Assembly (NCBI GenBank): GCA_030824835.1
Contig: JAPJRA010000218.1
Location: forward strand, 1 to 6,522
DNA length: 6,522 nucleotides
DNA from: Geminicoccaceae bacterium
GTDB taxonomy: Bacteria; Pseudomonadota; Alphaproteobacteria; Geminicoccales; Geminicoccaceae
Direction: 5' to 3'
Shown: positions 5,711 to 6,522 of the stretch, in pieces
Layout of the letters: the number at the start of each line of letters is the position of its first letter
Position numbering within the stretch: the stretch's first letter is position 1
The notes under the pieces: model-generated
What the model saw: the letters and a program-made list of their open reading frames with translations, nothing else
Databases searched by the model: none
Told to the model about the DNA's origin: nothing
Made by a program: the position numbers and the translations under genes

Positions 5711-6522
5711 GATGGCCCATCCTGGCAGCGGCGAGATCGGGATCGCGCAACAGGCCGGCCCGGTCGGCGAGCCGGAAGACGTCAGCATAGTGCAGCGCTG
5801 ACCTCGCGGACTGCATGCCGCCGACCATGGCGAAGTGGTCCTGGTGGCCGTTCAGCCAGGCGAGCAAGACGACGCCGGCCTTGTAGTACTGGGTGGGTGC
5901 TTCGAAGATCTTGCGCGACAAAGGCACCGTTGGCTCCAGGACGGCGCGGAATCGCTCGTGGTCACCGGCTCCCAGCGCCTGCAGCGCCGCCGCGGCGGCA
6001 GGGCCGATCGGGTCGAAGATGCCCAGGAGCGCGTGGCTGTAGCCCTGGGCGTCGCCCTCGATCAACTCGGCATAGTTGAAGTCGTCGCCCGTGAACATGC
6101 GCACGCCCGCCGGCAGGCGGCGGCGCACCGCGATCTCGCGCGCCTTGTCGAGCAGCGAGATCTTGACCCCGTCGATGCGGGCGCCGTGCTCGCGGATCAG
6201 CGTCAGCACGGTCTCGGTGGCGGTGTCGAGATCGGCACTGCCCCAGTAGCCGTCGAGCGCCGGGTCGAACATCGAGCCCAGCCAGTGCAGGATCACCGGC
6301 TCCCGGGCCTGCCGGATCAGGCCGCCATAGATCTCGAGATAGTCCTCGGCCGAGCGGGCGGCCTGGACCAGGGCACGGCTGGCCATCAGGATGGCGCGGC
6401 CACCGGCGGACTCGACCGCTCCCAGCTGCTCCTCGTAGGCGCGCCGCACATGGTCCAGGGTGACGTCGGGTGTGGCCGGCAGCTGGTCGGTGCCGACGCC
6501 GCAGGCGAGGTCGGCACCCGCG
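5685..6522 (-). CDS. DUF993 / dihydrodipicolinate-synthase-like protein, partial (C-terminal 278 residues)
   Basis: The minus-strand frame is open from the window edge to a TGA at 5687-5685, and the true start lies outside. A GTG at 6449-6447 is internal, because family-like sequence (ACGVGTDQL) continues upstream of it in the same frame. Segments I recognise as DUF993 are ILMASRAL, PVILHWLGSMFDPAL, GYWG, GVKISLLD, FTGDDFNYAELI, ALLGIFDPIGPAA, EPTVPLSRKIF, YYKAGVVLLAWLNG and FRLADRAGLL. The family is grouped with class I (DHDPS/NAL-type) aldolase-like TIM barrels. The Lys in GVKIS (codon 6164-6162) is the natural candidate for a Schiff-base lysine, but that is inference. No reaction is well established for the family. 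By general knowledge it is often found beside Gfo/Idh/MocA oxidoreductases and sugar isomerases, suggesting carbohydrate or aldonate catabolism. It is convergent to the kinase/dehydrogenase operon and so probably regulated separately. Confidence 0.85.
   Translation of the reverse strand, partial: AGADLACGVGTDQLPATPDVTLDHVRRAYEEQLGAVESAGGRAILMASRALVQAARSAEDYLEIYGGLIRQAREPVILHWLGSMFDPALDGYWGSADLDTATETVLTLIREHGARIDGVKISLLDKAREIAVRRRLPAGVRMFTGDDFNYAELIEGDAQGYSHALLGIFDPIGPAAAAALQALGAGDHERFRAVLEPTVPLSRKIFEAPTQYYKAGVVLLAWLNGHQDHFAMVGGMQSARSALHYADVFRLADRAGLLRDPDLAAARMGHLMALHGID

Noticed and set aside
4909..5790. 293-residue plus-strand frame overlapping the second kinase and running past its stop
   Set aside because: Arg/Gly-rich out-of-frame product. 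Its extension past 5710 lies opposite the conserved DUF993 coding sequence.
5685..6449. Starting the DUF993 gene at the GTG at 6449
   Set aside because: Reading further upstream in the same frame to the window edge gives more family-like sequence (ACGVGTDQL) without a stop, so the gene is partial and begins outside the window.

Overview
This is a very GC-rich window (by eye around 70%) with strongly G/C-ending codons, tight gene packing and Proteobacteria-like catabolic gene types. It most resembles a chromosome of an alphaproteobacterium (Rhodospirillales or Rhizobiales type). That placement is inferred from composition and gene families only. I see no mobile element, CRISPR array, tRNA or rRNA.

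Layout. Positions 1-120 appear to hold the last 39 codons of an unidentified plus-strand gene. The only real intergenic gap is 121-224, with a bulged hairpin (132-154), a weak promoter-like sequence and a clear ribosome binding site. Four plus-strand genes follow with no gaps: a choline-kinase-like phosphotransferase (225-1106), an 815-residue FAD amine dehydrogenase fused to a folate-binding aminomethyltransferase (GcvT) module (1103-3550), a 407-residue FAD oxidoreductase related to the N-terminal half of that protein (3547-4770), and a second, divergent choline-kinase-like phosphotransferase (4790-5710, or from 4757). The first two junctions are ATGA stop/start overlaps, so this looks like one translationally coupled operon. 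On the minus strand, 5685-6522 holds the C-terminal 278 residues of a DUF993 (dihydrodipicolinate-synthase-like) protein. It converges on the operon and overlaps its last gene by 26 bases.

How the genes may work together. The fused dehydrogenase has the layout of dimethylglycine and sarcosine dehydrogenases, including the Trp-His pair that carries covalent FAD in the mammalian enzymes. It should oxidatively remove a methyl group from an N-methylated amine and pass the one-carbon unit to tetrahydrofolate. The second oxidoreductase lacks both the flavin-linking His and the folate module, so it probably does a related oxidation with non-covalent FAD. The two kinases carry complete catalytic motifs and may phosphorylate an amino alcohol or related small molecule. 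The symmetric order kinase, dehydrogenase, oxidoreductase, kinase suggests a dedicated catabolic pathway whose substrate cannot be read from the sequence. The DUF993 gene is probably part of a separate, convergent sugar- or acid-catabolism unit.
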